From contig CM077676.1 of the NCBI GenBank assembly GCA_039707655.1, positions 240,392,866 to 240,456,865 of the forward strand: a stretch of DNA of 64,000 bases, in the 5' to 3' direction. This DNA comes from Elymus sibiricus (lineage: Eukaryota > Streptophyta > Magnoliopsida > Poales > Poaceae). Shown here one piece after another: positions 11,913-22,531 of this stretch. Each line of letters opens with the position of its first letter. Within the stretch, counting starts at the first letter, position 1. The translations under genes and the position numbers were made by a program. The notes under the pieces were generated by a model. The model saw nothing but the letters and a program-made list of their open reading frames with translations, did not search any database and had not been told where the DNA came from.

Positions 11913-12427
11913 AGAAGAAGTTTTTGAACAAAAACATTTTTAGATGGGAATAAGATTCACTGCAACAAGTAAAGATATCCTTGATAGATTTAAGATTTAG
12001 CCACATAGAAGATCTAGCTAAACAGAGATCTATCTAATCTTCGCTGAACTACAGGTGGACCCTAGAACGAAAACCCTAGTACGAGGAAGATCTACAAACC
12101 GTACTAGGTAAAATCTATTGAATCCTAAAGATCTACCGCAGTGAAAATAAAAACATGGACATCGCGTCGGTATGAACGACCCTTTGAACAGAGAACGGGA
12201 GAGGGTTGCACTAGATCTATACACCCTAACATGGCAGTATTGATCAACTACGACAATGCGGAGAAGAAGATTACCACACCGGCATGGACAACGACGACGA
12301 GATTCCACGAGAGTTTCACGGCGAAGCTTCTCACCGGAGAAACTTCGAGCATGGGCTCGGATTGAATTGGAAGAGGGGTTTCAAGGAAAAATGGTGGATG
12401 AATTGAGGAAGAAGATGAGGGGAGGGG

Positions 12428-12540
12428 TATTTATAGCCGGAGTGCTGAACCACCTCTCCGAAATCGACGGCCCTCAGAAAATTGACGTTCCGCATTCGAT
12501 GGACACGACCACGATCGTGGAGATCGTGGGCACGTGGCAA
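12428..12540 (-). promoter_or_regulatory. S1 internal promoter upstream of ORF3 (TATA + G-box)
   Basis: On the minus strand a G-box/ABRE-like CACGTG core lies in GCCACGTGCCC at about 12540-12529, and TATAAATA lies at 12435-12428, about 100 bp downstream. S2 has the same arrangement and spacing upstream of its ORF3. Downstream comes a C/T-rich leader and a candidate 5'UTR intron (donor near 12274, acceptor at 11859). The stretch 12541-12930 between this block and the gag stop holds no ORF or motif I recognize. Promoter activity is inferred. Confidence 0.45.
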
Positions 12541-12930
12541 CCGTTTCCTGCGAGAAACTCAGGAAGTGGAGAGGCGACCAAAAGGTTTGAAAAAAGGGGC
12601 TTGCGCCAAAATTGGATAAATTTCGAAGTCCATTTCTTTCGCCACCAGGGACGTCGGAAGGAAATATTCTTCTGATCAAATTTGCATGCTTATGATGGAC
12701 AACATAGATTTAGATGAGAGAACAGAAGGGAAACAGGGTCTGAAACAAAACACTCAGCCAGAAGAAGAAAAACACAAGGAGAAAGCTCTGAGTGAGTTGT
12801 TTATCGGACAATACACAAACACAGGGCGAAACCAAATACATGGAGAAAAAAACAAATAGCACCAACAAAAAAGAGTCTCAGGGCTTAGGATCTGCGAGAA
12901 GAAACCCTGAGAAGATTCCTGCAAGAAGGG

Positions 12931-14370
12931 TTAGTTCTTTTTCACAACCCACACTTGTGTGGGACATGATGACCACAATTTTCTCGACTGAGCGGGGACC
13001 TTTTTCTTTCGATGTTCTTTACAGCTCATTTGTGCATCACGAGTTTAATCGTATGAGTAGGCATTGAAATTGTTTCCAGAGATATGAGCATAATGATTCA
13101 ATGAAATGTGCATGTACTCCCTCTGACGAGAGTTTAACCAGTTTCCGTTCGAGGAAGTCGTGATACCGTTCAGCGAGCGGGTTTTTTTACCATGATTCAG
13201 CGAGCGGTATTCATTCCCTCGAAAAGCATTATCCTGCATGGTCAGGTTACCTGTGATAGATAGTTTTTCAATCATGCTCTTCTTCACCCAAATTTGCTTC
13301 TTGAGTGAGCCAATCCTCCAGTTAGTCCCAACATACCGAGCAAAAGCCTTACCATTCTGTTGTTTGAAAACTTTGTAGCTTGAGTCATCAGACTCGTCAT
13401 CATCAATAGGAATGGGGCACTCATATCTTGATAGAAGTGCAGGTTTGAGCGTTTTGCTTTTGGCAAGAACCCAACTCGTTCGAGGATATTTCTCGGGTGT
13501 CCAGTAGGTTCCATCAACATTGAGTTTCCTTTCAAAACCCAATCCTTCCTTTCCGGGGTTTTTTGTGCAGTATTGACTTCTTGAGCACATCACACAAGGT
13601 CAGGTGTCCTTTTAAACTTTTTAGCATGCCCATCTCAAGTAAGCCTTTCAACCTGGAATTTTCATCTGAGATTGCAACAAATTCCTCAGAGGAGGGGTTA
13701 GAGATATCATTCGCAATAGTTGCAATAGTCTTGATTGTAGCATTAGAGGTTTCAGCCATGGAATCGGCATTGCTATGCTCTAAGCATTTTAGACATGGAG
13801 GCACAAAATCTTTGGGAAGATTTTCAGATTGCTTGGCAAAGGGAGAAGCCTTTTCATTCGCAAGCGCATCATAAGACACTTTCAGTGACTCGATTTCTTG
13901 ATTCCTGTTAAGGAGTTAATCTGATAAACTCTCAAAGTCAACTTCAAGAGAATTATAATGGTTGGAAAGATCATCAACAATTGAAGAAAGAGCTTCATGC
14001 TCTTCGGACAACTCTTGATTTTTCTCCATCTCTTCGACTAGTAATCCTTCAGATTTCCCGAGATTCTTCTCAAGCTTATCAAGTTTATCTTGTTGAGATT
14101 TAGCAATTTTGACAAGTTTGGCGTAGGATATGCTTTTCGAAGAGAATTCATTTGAGGACTTTCGGTGTTTCGATGATACCTGTTCCTTTGAGGATTTTGA
14201 CATGAGAAAAAGTGCAGTTGGTTCATCGTCACTTGATTCATTGTCGTCGGTATCCAATACGAGCGGCTGTTCGGAAGATTCATAAGCAACGAAAGCATTT
14301 CCTCTGCCTAGGCCTCTGTAGGATTCTTCTTCGTTATCGGTATCTGATTGAGATGACTCACCATCGGAAT
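12931..14370 (-). pseudogene. S1 gag, C-terminal half
   Basis: Reading leftward from 14370 come an acidic Ser-rich segment, a coiled coil with KSEGLLVEEMEKNQ (also in S2 gag), the FVPPCLKCLEHSN motif (S2: FVPPCLKCLERSN), KSLKGHLTLCDVLKKSILHK and GFERKLNVDG. The end is a Tyr/His/Asn-rich tail closing with WVVKKN and TAA at 12931-12933 (S2 gag ends WVVKKA-stop). Frame changes near 13560 and 13910 and small deletions break it. The N-terminal gag domain and zinc knuckle, present in S2, are absent because the A1 junction replaced them. Gag forms the particle that packages element RNA (family knowledge). Confidence 0.65.
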
Positions 14371-16011
14371 GCGAAGGTACTTGATAGGTTTATGCAAAGG
14401 TACTTGATAGGTTTTGGTGATGTCTCCCCGGCAACGGCGTCAGAAATTCTTTCTGCTACTTGTGAGCTGCGTTGGGATTTCCTCGAAGAGGAAAGGATGA
14501 TGCAGTACAGTAGAGATAAGTATTTCCCTCAGTTAAGAACCAAGGTTATCAATCCAGTAGGAGAACCACACAGAATCTCGTTAGCAGAACCTGCACACAC
14601 AAAAGCAAATACTTGCACACAATGCGAACAAGAGGGTTGTCAATCCCCTTGGCGGTTACTTGCAAGGATTAATTCTGATAGTGATAGATAGATAGTAAAT
14701 TGCAAAAGAAAATAAAAGAAATAAAATTGCAGCAACGTATTTTTTGATTTTATATATGATAGATAAATGACCCGGGGGCCATAGTTTTCACTAGAGGCTT
14801 CTCTCTCGAACGCATAGCATACGGTGGGTAAACAAATTACTGTTGGGCAATTGATAGAAAAGCACATAGTTATGACGATATTCAAGGAAATGATCATGTA
14901 TATAGGCATCACGTCTGAGACAACTAGACCGACTCCTGCCCGCATCTACTACTATTACCCCACCCATCAACCGCTATCCAGCATGCATCTAGGGTATTTA
15001 GTTAATGAAAACAGAGTAACGCCTTAAGCAAGATGACATGATGTAGACAAAGTAAACTCAAGCAATATGAATAAATCCCATCGTTTTATCCTTAATGGCA
15101 ACAATACAAATACGTGTCTTGTCCCTTTCTATCACTGGGATAAAGCACCGCAATATTGAACCCATCACAAAGCACCTCTCCCATTGCAAGATAAATCAAT
15201 CTAGTTGGCCAAACCAAATGGATAGATCGGAGAGAAATACAAAGCTATAATAATCATGCATAAATAAGTTCAGAAAAGAATCAAATATTTCTCATGAATA
15301 ATCTGATCATAAACCCACAATTCATCGGATCCCAACAAACACACCGCAAAAGAAGATTACATCGAATAGAACTCCAAGGAGATCAAGGAGAACATTGTAT
15401 TGAAGATCAAAGAGAGAGAAGAAGCCATCTATCTACTAGTTATGGACCCATAGGTCTGTGGTAAACTACTCACACATCATCGGAAGGGCAGCAAGGTTGA
15501 TGTAGAAGCCTTCCGTGATCGATTCCCCCTCTGCCAAATCGCCGGAAAAGGCCTCTAGATGGGATCACGGAAGAACAGAAGCTTGCAGCGGTGGAAAAGT
15601 TATTCGGGGTGGCTCTCTGTTGGTTTCCCAATATTTGAGAATTTATAGAAGTGGAATTAGGTCAAAAGGAGCCACGAGGGGCCCACAAGGCATCAGGGCG
15701 CGCCCCCCTGTGGCCGCGCCCTGTTGCCTTGTGGCCTCCTCGTGAGGCTTCTGGTATCCTCCCGAAGCTTCTAGGGTCTCTTTTGTCCAGAAAAAAATCG
15801 TCAAAAAGTTTCGTGGCATTTGGACTTCGTTTGGTTCTGATTTCCTGAAAAACCAAAAACAAGCAAAAAACAACAACTGGCACTGGGCACTAGGTTAATA
15901 GGTTAGTCCCAAAAATGATATAAAATAGCATATTATTGCATAAAACATCCAAGATTGATACTATAATAGCATGGAACAATCAAAAATTATAGATACATTG
16001 GAGACGTATCA
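14371..16011 (-). mobile_element. A1: truncated Athila-like Gypsy element (5' LTR + PBS)
   Basis: An LTR at 14454-16011 (1558 bp) matches the two A2 LTRs over its length at lower identity. On the minus strand it starts TGATACGTCTCCAATG, has a TATA-like TTCTATAAATTC near 15651, and ends CAAGTAGCA. Next, left, is a PBS-like TGACGCCGTTGCCGGGGA (14442-14425), one base off the common TGGCGCCGTTGCC type, and about 50 bp of leader. The element stops at 14371 at a tandemly repeated 23-bp stretch, joined directly to S1 gag. It lacks the rest of its interior, a 3' LTR and a target duplication. Confidence 0.75.
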
Positions 16012-16614
16012 GATCACTGGCTTGACAACGATGATGGTAATGCAGTAGGCTATCAGATGAAGTAACATGAGAATGAAATAAGATCTGAACTCTGAAGGGG
16101 AAACCTATCCTGAAAGATAGAGACAACTGAGAACGAACACAAACAGATCACATGAAAACAAGTATAGATAAGATATAATACTCGCAGAGTAAATAGCTAC
16201 TTCGATATAGAATACCGAGCGAGAAGTTCAGGAGAGAATATGATAGTCTATAATATTAGGTAAATCTATCAACATAGAGCATGAAAGTAAGCTGCTGAAG
16301 GAAATGCAGTAAAGAAAAGTGAAGCAGTGGTGCTCGATGGTGACAGATGGATTTGGTAGACCAGTTTGACCTTCTGCCAAAGGACTACGTCTGGTGGAGG
16401 GATTTGTGATTGAACATAGGAGCAATCCTCTCTCCATCCTATTCTCCTTCAACTCAGAGCTGATCAGACTCCAGATGATTTCACTCGTGGTAGATACTTG
16501 TCGGCGATCTTCAAACCTTTGACAGACTTCTTCGCGAACCACAATGACTCTTGGTTGCTGAAGATCTTGCTCGATGAAGGCAACAACTCTTCAACACTCG
16601 AGCCGACACCTATC
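16012..16614 (-). repeat. S1 5' LTR, downstream part
   Basis: From about 16280 to 16609 this aligns with S2 LTR positions such as GATGCTCGATGG, TTTGGTAGACCAGTT and GGACTACGTCTGG, at clearly lower identity. The first 250 bp (16012-16260) are A-rich and only weakly alignable. The LTR is split after CTATC (16610-16614) by S3 and resumes at 54113. No coding content. Confidence 0.65.
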
Positions 16615-16653
16615 TGAAAGTGCAACTAATCCCCGGGTGGTTTTGGTAATTAA

Positions 16654-18707
16654 AGTTGAATGACTGAACTCATCGCACACTTGTATTCACATATCGCAGG
16701 GGTATTTATACATGCAGAGGTACAAGGGGGCGAGGGGGAGAATGTGTACAATGACTGTGGTCGAGCATGCCGTGCATGCGAGGTGGGCGTGCCCACGATG
16801 TGCACGCCCCTGCTGAACCGACGGAGAGAACAGGTCAAGGCCGTTGGCCCTCTGCTGGTGTGCGTGTAGTAGACTTCCAACACCCCCCGCAGCCGAAACG
16901 TGGAGCTCCCGAACATTGAGGTTGGACCGAAAGTCGAGGAAGATGCTCATTGACAGCCCTTTGGTGAAGACGTCGGTGAACTGAGAGCTCGTTGGGACAT
17001 GGAGGACGCGCACCTCGCTGAGCGACACATGCTCCCGGACGAAGTGCAAGTCGATCTCCATGTGTTTTGTATGCTGGTGCTCGACAGGGTTAGTGGACAT
17101 GTACATTGCACTCACGTTGTCGCAATAGACAACAGTGGCATGCGCCGGGGGTTGATGAAGCTCGCCAAGGAGTTGTCGCAACCAGACGGCTTCGGCGACG
17201 ACGTGCGCGACGGCGCGGTACTCGGCCTCCGCGCTAGAACGTGAGATGGTGTGTTGCCGCTTCGAGGACCACGACACAAGGTTGCCGCCGAGGAACACGC
17301 AATACCCCGAAGTGGAGCGGCGTGTGTCAGGGCACCCTGCCCAGTCGGCGTCGGAGTACGCGACGAGCTTGGTGGAAGCAGACCGGTGGAACCGCAGACC
17401 GAGATGTGTGGTGCCACGGAGGTAGCGCAGGATGCGTTTGAGCAGCTGAAAGTGCGAGTCGCGTGGAGCGTGCATGAAGAGACAACACTGCTGAACTCCG
17501 TAGGAGAGGTCAGGGCATGTGAGAGTGATGTACTGTAGTGCACCAGCGAGACTTCTGTATAGCGAAGGATCATGGAATAATGGGCCGGCATCTGCTGGAA
17601 GTTTTGCATGCGTGTCCACTGGAGTGGGTATGGGTTTGTAGTTTAGCATCCCTGCCCGATCAAGTATCTGCAAGGCATACTGTTCTTGTGACAAAAAGTG
17701 GCCAGCGGTGGTGGAGGTGACATTAATGTCAAGATGATGCAGTGGCCTGAGGTCGGACATGGCGAATTCCTGGTGGAGCGAGGAGATGATGGACTGGAGT
17801 AGAGAAGTGGCGCTCGTGGTGAGGATAATGTCATTGGCATACAACAGTAGGTAAGATAGTTGTGTGCCACGACGGAGGATAAACAGATAAGAGTCGGTCC
17901 GAGATGCCACAAACCCAAGCTGGAGCAGGTACGTGGTGAACCGGGAGAACCATGCTCGCGGCGCTTGTTTCAGCCCGTACAGCGAGCGGTTCAAGCGGCA
18001 CACACTGGTGGGGTTGGCGGTGTCGACGAAGCCGGAGGGTTGCTGTGCGTAGACCGTCTCGGTGAGGTGCCCATGCAAGAAGGCGTTCTAGACGTCGAGC
18101 TAGTGGATCACCCAAGAACGCCCGGCGGCGATGCTGAGCACAGTGTGGATCGTCGTCGGTTTGACCATGGGGCTGAAAGTCTCGCCGTAGTCTCGCTAGC
18201 GAAACGATGATATAACCATCGTCTTGTGGATGTCCTCCATGATTTCTGATGAGTTGTATGACGTCGTGGTGTCCCCTGCGAACATTCCCACGGCGCACCA
18301 AATCTGGCACACCCTTCGGCTATTCTTCCTCGACAACCAGGTCGGGCGGGTGGGACGGCAGCAAGAGTAGCTAAAGGAGGGAGGTTGGCCACCGCGTCGA
18401 GGTCAGCTGAGCGGGAGCAGTGGAGCAGGCGATTCATGGCGGAAGCGTGGGGTTGGGATCGGAACTGCTCAGGTACCAAGTTGAATGACTGAACTCATCG
18501 CACACTTGTATTCACATATCGCAGGGGTATTTATACATGCAGAGGTACAAGGAGGCGAGGGAGAGAACGTGTACAATTGCCGTGGCCGAGCATGCCATGC
18601 ATGCGAGGTGGGCGTGCCCACGATGTGCACGCCCCTGCTGAACTGATGGAGAGAACAGGTCAAGGCCGTTGGCCCTCTGCTGGTGTGCGTGTAGTAGACT
18701 TCCAACA
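16654..18707 (-). mobile_element. Ale-1: 2.05-kb Copia deletion derivative with intact LTRs
   Basis: Two 229-bp LTRs (16654-16882 and 18479-18707) are nearly identical and begin TGTTGGAAGTCTACTAC on the minus strand. The flanking duplication is ATTAA (16649-16653 and 18708-18712). A PBS-like TGGTACCTGAGCAG adjoins the 5' LTR (18478 leftward), and a G-rich PPT adjoins the 3' LTR (16883-16890). The LTR inner end is ...CATTCAACT rather than CA, which is unusual. Internally a short leader/gag start (about 18440) is joined at about 18310 to reverse transcriptase, so gag, protease and integrase are deleted. Lineage resembles Ale/Retrofit. Confidence 0.85.
16883..18310 (-). pseudogene. Ale-1 reverse transcriptase-RNase H remnant
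   Basis: RT begins mid-domain at about 18310 (GETFSPMVKPTTI), has stops at the expected LDVKNAFLHG block (18090-18110), then an open frame from 18078 with [12 protein letters not shown], the active-site region LLLYANDIILT, and RNase H motifs YSDADWAGC and SRSSAEAEYRAV, ending VFTKGLS. The usual YxDD is YAND: the first catalytic Asp is Asn (codon at 17833-17835), explicable by one G-to-A change. The frame runs on into the 3' LTR to 16687. It cannot encode an active enzyme. Confidence 0.85.
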
Positions 18708-19026
18708 ATTAATAACAACATATAAGTCATTGAACTAATGTTAGCTATTCAAGATAAGATTTCAGGAAGTTCAATGTTGGCATGGCAAGGACATGATGGT
18801 TGTGGACCCCTCAAAATGCTAAGGACATGAATTGGCAAAGCTTCAAGGCTCTACATTTTTGGTTAAGTGATCCAAGATCACATTGAGTCCTATAGGAAAG
18901 CCAATACTATTAAAAGGGGATGAGGTTTTGACGATGAGTTTGTTGCTCAAGTGCTTGAAGATATTGCTCCAAAACCCTCAACCACATTCTCCAAAACCCA
19001 TCAAGTCCAAACCCTAAAAGTCCATC

Positions 19027-19389
19027 TCGGTCCCACCGAACCTTTCCATCCAGACCCGCCGAGATGATCCCATACACTGCCATAGCCAAACCCTAACACT
19101 TCGGTACTACCGAAATGGATCTCGGTCTCACCGAGATGGCGTGACCATGTTTCTGTAATGCCATCGCTTCACTGCAGATTCACCGAGATGAAACGATCAA
19201 AATTTCCGAGATGAAGTTCTGCCCTAGCCATTGCACTTCGGTCGCTCCAAGTCGTTCCGTTCGGTCTCACCGAAAAGCCTAATGGTCAAGCCTTTTGCAC
19301 AGGTCGGTCTCACCGAGATTTCTGATTGGTGTCACTGAGTTGAGTCAAAAGCTTGCAATGGTTGGATTTTTGGTGGTGCCTATTTATAC
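19027..19389 (+). promoter_or_regulatory. S3 LTR promoter: TCGGTnnnACCGA dyad array + TATA
   Basis: Five perfect 13-bp dyads TCGGT-N3-ACCGA start at 19027, 19101, 19122, 19261 and 19304, with degenerate half-matches between. TATTTATAC follows at 19381. The 3' LTR keeps perfect copies at 52950, 53181 and 53246. The spacing and repetition look like binding sites for a dimeric regulator; the binding factor is unknown. Confidence 0.5.
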
Positions 19390-20046
19390 CCTTCCACCCC
19401 ACCTACTCTCTAAGAGAGCCATCAGAACGAACCTACACTTCCACCATTCGTTTTCTAAGAGAGAACCACCTACTCATGTGTTGAGATCAAGTCACTTCAT
19501 TCCAATCATTTGAACCTTGATTTCTAGCCTTCCCCAAGTTGCTTTCCACTCAAATCCTTCTCCTACCAAAGCCTCCAGGATCATGTGGAGTTGAACCAAG
19601 GAGTTTGTAAGAGCAAGAAGATCGCCTACTTCATGATGATCTACCCGAGTGAGGCTAGTCCTTCATGGATGTAAGCCATGGTGGAATAGACAAGGTTGCT
19701 TCTTTGTGGACCCTTCATGGGTGGAGCCCTCCATGGACTCGTGCAACCGTTACCCTCCGTGGGTTGAAATCTCCATCAACGTGGACGTACGATAGCACCA
19801 CCTATCGGAACCACGCCAAAAACCATTGTGTCTTCATTGCATTTGATTTCTCCGATCCCCCCTTTACGTTCATATGCAAAGTCTTTATTTTCCGCTGCTC
19901 AACTCTTAGACTTGCATGTGTAGGGTGTTTCTTGACTTGGTAGAATCGCTAAAACGTGCCTACAACTAAAATTGGGAAAAAGGATAAGTTTTTATTTGGT
20001 CAAGTAGTCTAATCACCACCCCTCTAGACATACTTTCGATCCTACA

Positions 20047-20060
20047 AGTGGTATCAGAGC
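20047..20060 (+). other. S3 primer-binding site
   Basis: AGTGGTATCAGAGC directly follows the LTR terminus. It carries the TGGTATCAGAGC core complementary to the 3' end of initiator tRNA-Met, the usual Copia primer. It fixes the 5' LTR end and plus orientation. Confidence 0.85.
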
Positions 20061-20100
20061 TTTGGTCTCCATTGCATTGGTTTCATAACCTAGGAGAGTA

Positions 20101-20980
20101 TGGCATCTAGTGAGGGTAACTATCACCGTAGAGGTCCATATTTTGATGGCACAAACTTTGCTAGTTGGAAGCATAAGATGAAAATGCATATTCTTGGTCA
20201 TAACCCCGCCATTTGGGATGTTGTTCGTGTTGGCTTGCAAGGTGAATTCTTTGAGGATGGAAAAGAACCAGATCGTGAGGCAACCGAGGAAGAATTGAAG
20301 ATGTTGTAATACAATGCCCAAGCATGTGACATTCTCTTCAACGGTTTGTGCCCCGAGGAGTTCAACAAGATTAGCCACCTCGAGAATGCCAAGTAAATTT
20401 GGAATACTTTGGTTGATATGCACGAGGGTACCGAGTCCGTCATGGAATCCAAGTTGGGTGTGCTCCAAAGTCAACTTAACAAGTTCAAGATGAAGGATGG
20501 TGAAGGAGTCGCCGAAATGTACGCTAGGCTCGCTCTCATCATAAATGAGATTGCCGGCATAGGAAGTGAAGAGATGACCGACAAATTCATCATCAAGAAG
20601 ATCCTTAGAGGCTTGGATGGAAAATATTATGCCGTGTGCACATTGATGCAAATGATGCCCAATTACAAAGATCTCAAGCTCACGGAAGTCATTGGAAGGA
20701 TTATTGCTCATGAGATGTCACTCAAGGACAAAGAAGAGCTACACAACAAGTCAAGTGGTGCTTACAAAGCCTCAAGCGATGCTCCCACTACATCAAGTGA
20801 CAAGATTATTTCCAATGAAGAGATAAGCCTAATGGTGAAGAGATTCAACAAGTTCTACAAGAATAGAAGCAAAGAGAGAAACTCCAACTCAAGACTCTAT
20901 AAGCAAAGATCATCAAGTCGTGACCGTAATTGCTACAATTGTGGAAGACCCGGACACTACTCTAATGAGTGTATGACACT
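20101..20980 (+). pseudogene. S3 gag, 5' part (interrupted by A2)
   Basis: Starts MASSEGNYHRRGPYFDGTNF, a typical Copia gag N-terminus, 54 bp after the PBS core. Two premature stops, TAA at about 20308 and 20395, are each one C/G-to-T step from Gln or Glu codons. The UBN2-like capsid region runs open from 20409, followed by a basic Ser/Arg stretch and a CCHC zinc knuckle (CYNCGRPGHYSNEC). The frame is cut by A2 at 20980 and resumes at 46942. Confidence 0.8.
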
Positions 20981-22531
20981 TGCTACTTGTAGACTACATT
21001 GGTATTTCCCCGAAGAGGAGAGGATGATGCAGTATAGTAGAGATAAGTATTTCCCTCAGTTAAGAACCAAGGTTATCAATCCAGTAGGAGAACCACACAA
21101 AACCCCTTTAGCAGCACCTACACACACAAAAGTAAACACTTGGACCCAACGCAAATAAGAGGGTTGTCAATCCTCTTAGCGGTTATTTGCAATGATTAAT
21201 TCTGATAGTGATAGATAAAAGGTAAATTGCAAAATAAAATAAAAGTAAACAAATTGCAGCAAAGTATTTTTGGATTTTAATATATGATAAAGATAGACCC
21301 GGGGGGGGGGGCATAGTTTTCACTAGAGGCTTCTCTCTCGAGCGCAGAACTTAGGGTGGGTAAACAAATTACTGTTGGGCAATTGATAGAAAAGCAAATA
21401 ATTATGACGGATTCATGGCAATGATCATGTATATAGGCATCACGTCCGAGACAAGTAGACCGACTCCTGCCTGCATCTACTACTATTACTCCACCCATCA
21501 ACCGCTATCCAGCATGCATCTAGGGTATTAAGTATAAAACAGAGTAACATCTTAAACAAGATGACATGATGTGGACAAAGTAAACTCAAGCAATATGATT
21601 AAACCCCATCTTTTTATCCTTAATGGCAACAATACAAATACGTGTCATGTCCCTTTCTATCATTGGGATTGAGCACCGCAAGATTGAACCCATCACAAAG
21701 CACCTCTCCCATTGCAAGATAAACCAATCTAGTTGGCCAAAGCAAATCGATAGATCAGAGAGAAATACAAAGCTACAACAATCGTGCATAAAAGAGTTCA
21801 GAGAAGACTCAAATATTTCTCATGAATAATCTGATCATAAACTCACAATTCATCGGATCCCAACAAACACACCGCAAAAGAATATTACATCGGATAGAAC
21901 TCCAAGAACATCGAGGAGAACATGGTATTGAAGATCAAAGAGAGAGAAGAAGCCATCTAGCTACTAGCTATGGACCCATAGGTCTGTGGTAAACTACTCA
22001 CGCATCATCGGAAGGGCAGCAAGGTTGATGAAGAAGCCCTCCGTGATCGATTCCCCCTCCGGCAGAGTACCGGAAAAGGCCTCCAGATGGGATCGCGGAA
22101 GAACAAAGGCTTGCGGCGGTGGTAGGGTTTTCTCGTCTGGCTCTCTGATGGTTTCCGAATATTTGAGAATTTATAGAAGTGGAATTAGGTCAAAAGGAGC
22201 CACGAGGGGCCCACAAAGCTTTAGGGCACGCCCCCTGGGGCCGCACCCTGTTGCCTTGTGGCCTCCTCGTGAGGCTTCTGGCTTCCTCCTGAAGCTTCCA
22301 GGGTCTCTTTTGTCCAGAAGAAAATCATCAAAAAGTTTCATGGCATTTGGACTTTGTTTGGTACCGATTTCCTGAAAAACCAAAAACAAGCAGAATACAA
22401 CAACTGGCACTGGGCACTAGGTTAATAAGTTAGTCCCAAAAAATGATATATAATTGCATATAAAACATCCAAGATTGATACTATAATTGCATGGAACAAT
22501 CAAAAATTATAGATACGTTGGAGACGTATCA
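20981..22531 (-). repeat. A2 3' LTR
   Basis: 1551 bp, aligning end to end with 45397-46941 and with A1. A TATA-like TTCTATAAATTC (minus) lies near 22181. By eye the two A2 LTRs differ at about 25 sites in the first 600 bp, clearly more than the S2 LTRs nested inside, as insertion order requires. ORFs within are not genes. Confidence 0.85.

Larger units (their letters stand above)
16615..20046 (+). repeat. S3 5' LTR (split by Ale-1)
   Basis: LTR sequence is 16615-16653 and 18713-20046, with Ale-1 and its ATTAA duplication between. It carries an array of TCGGTnnnACCGA dyads (19027-19316) and a TATA-like TATTTATAC at 19381-19389. Relative to the 3' LTR it lacks 137 bp between two GCC triplets (3' LTR 53492-53628; junction here at 19571). 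No coding content. Confidence 0.85.
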
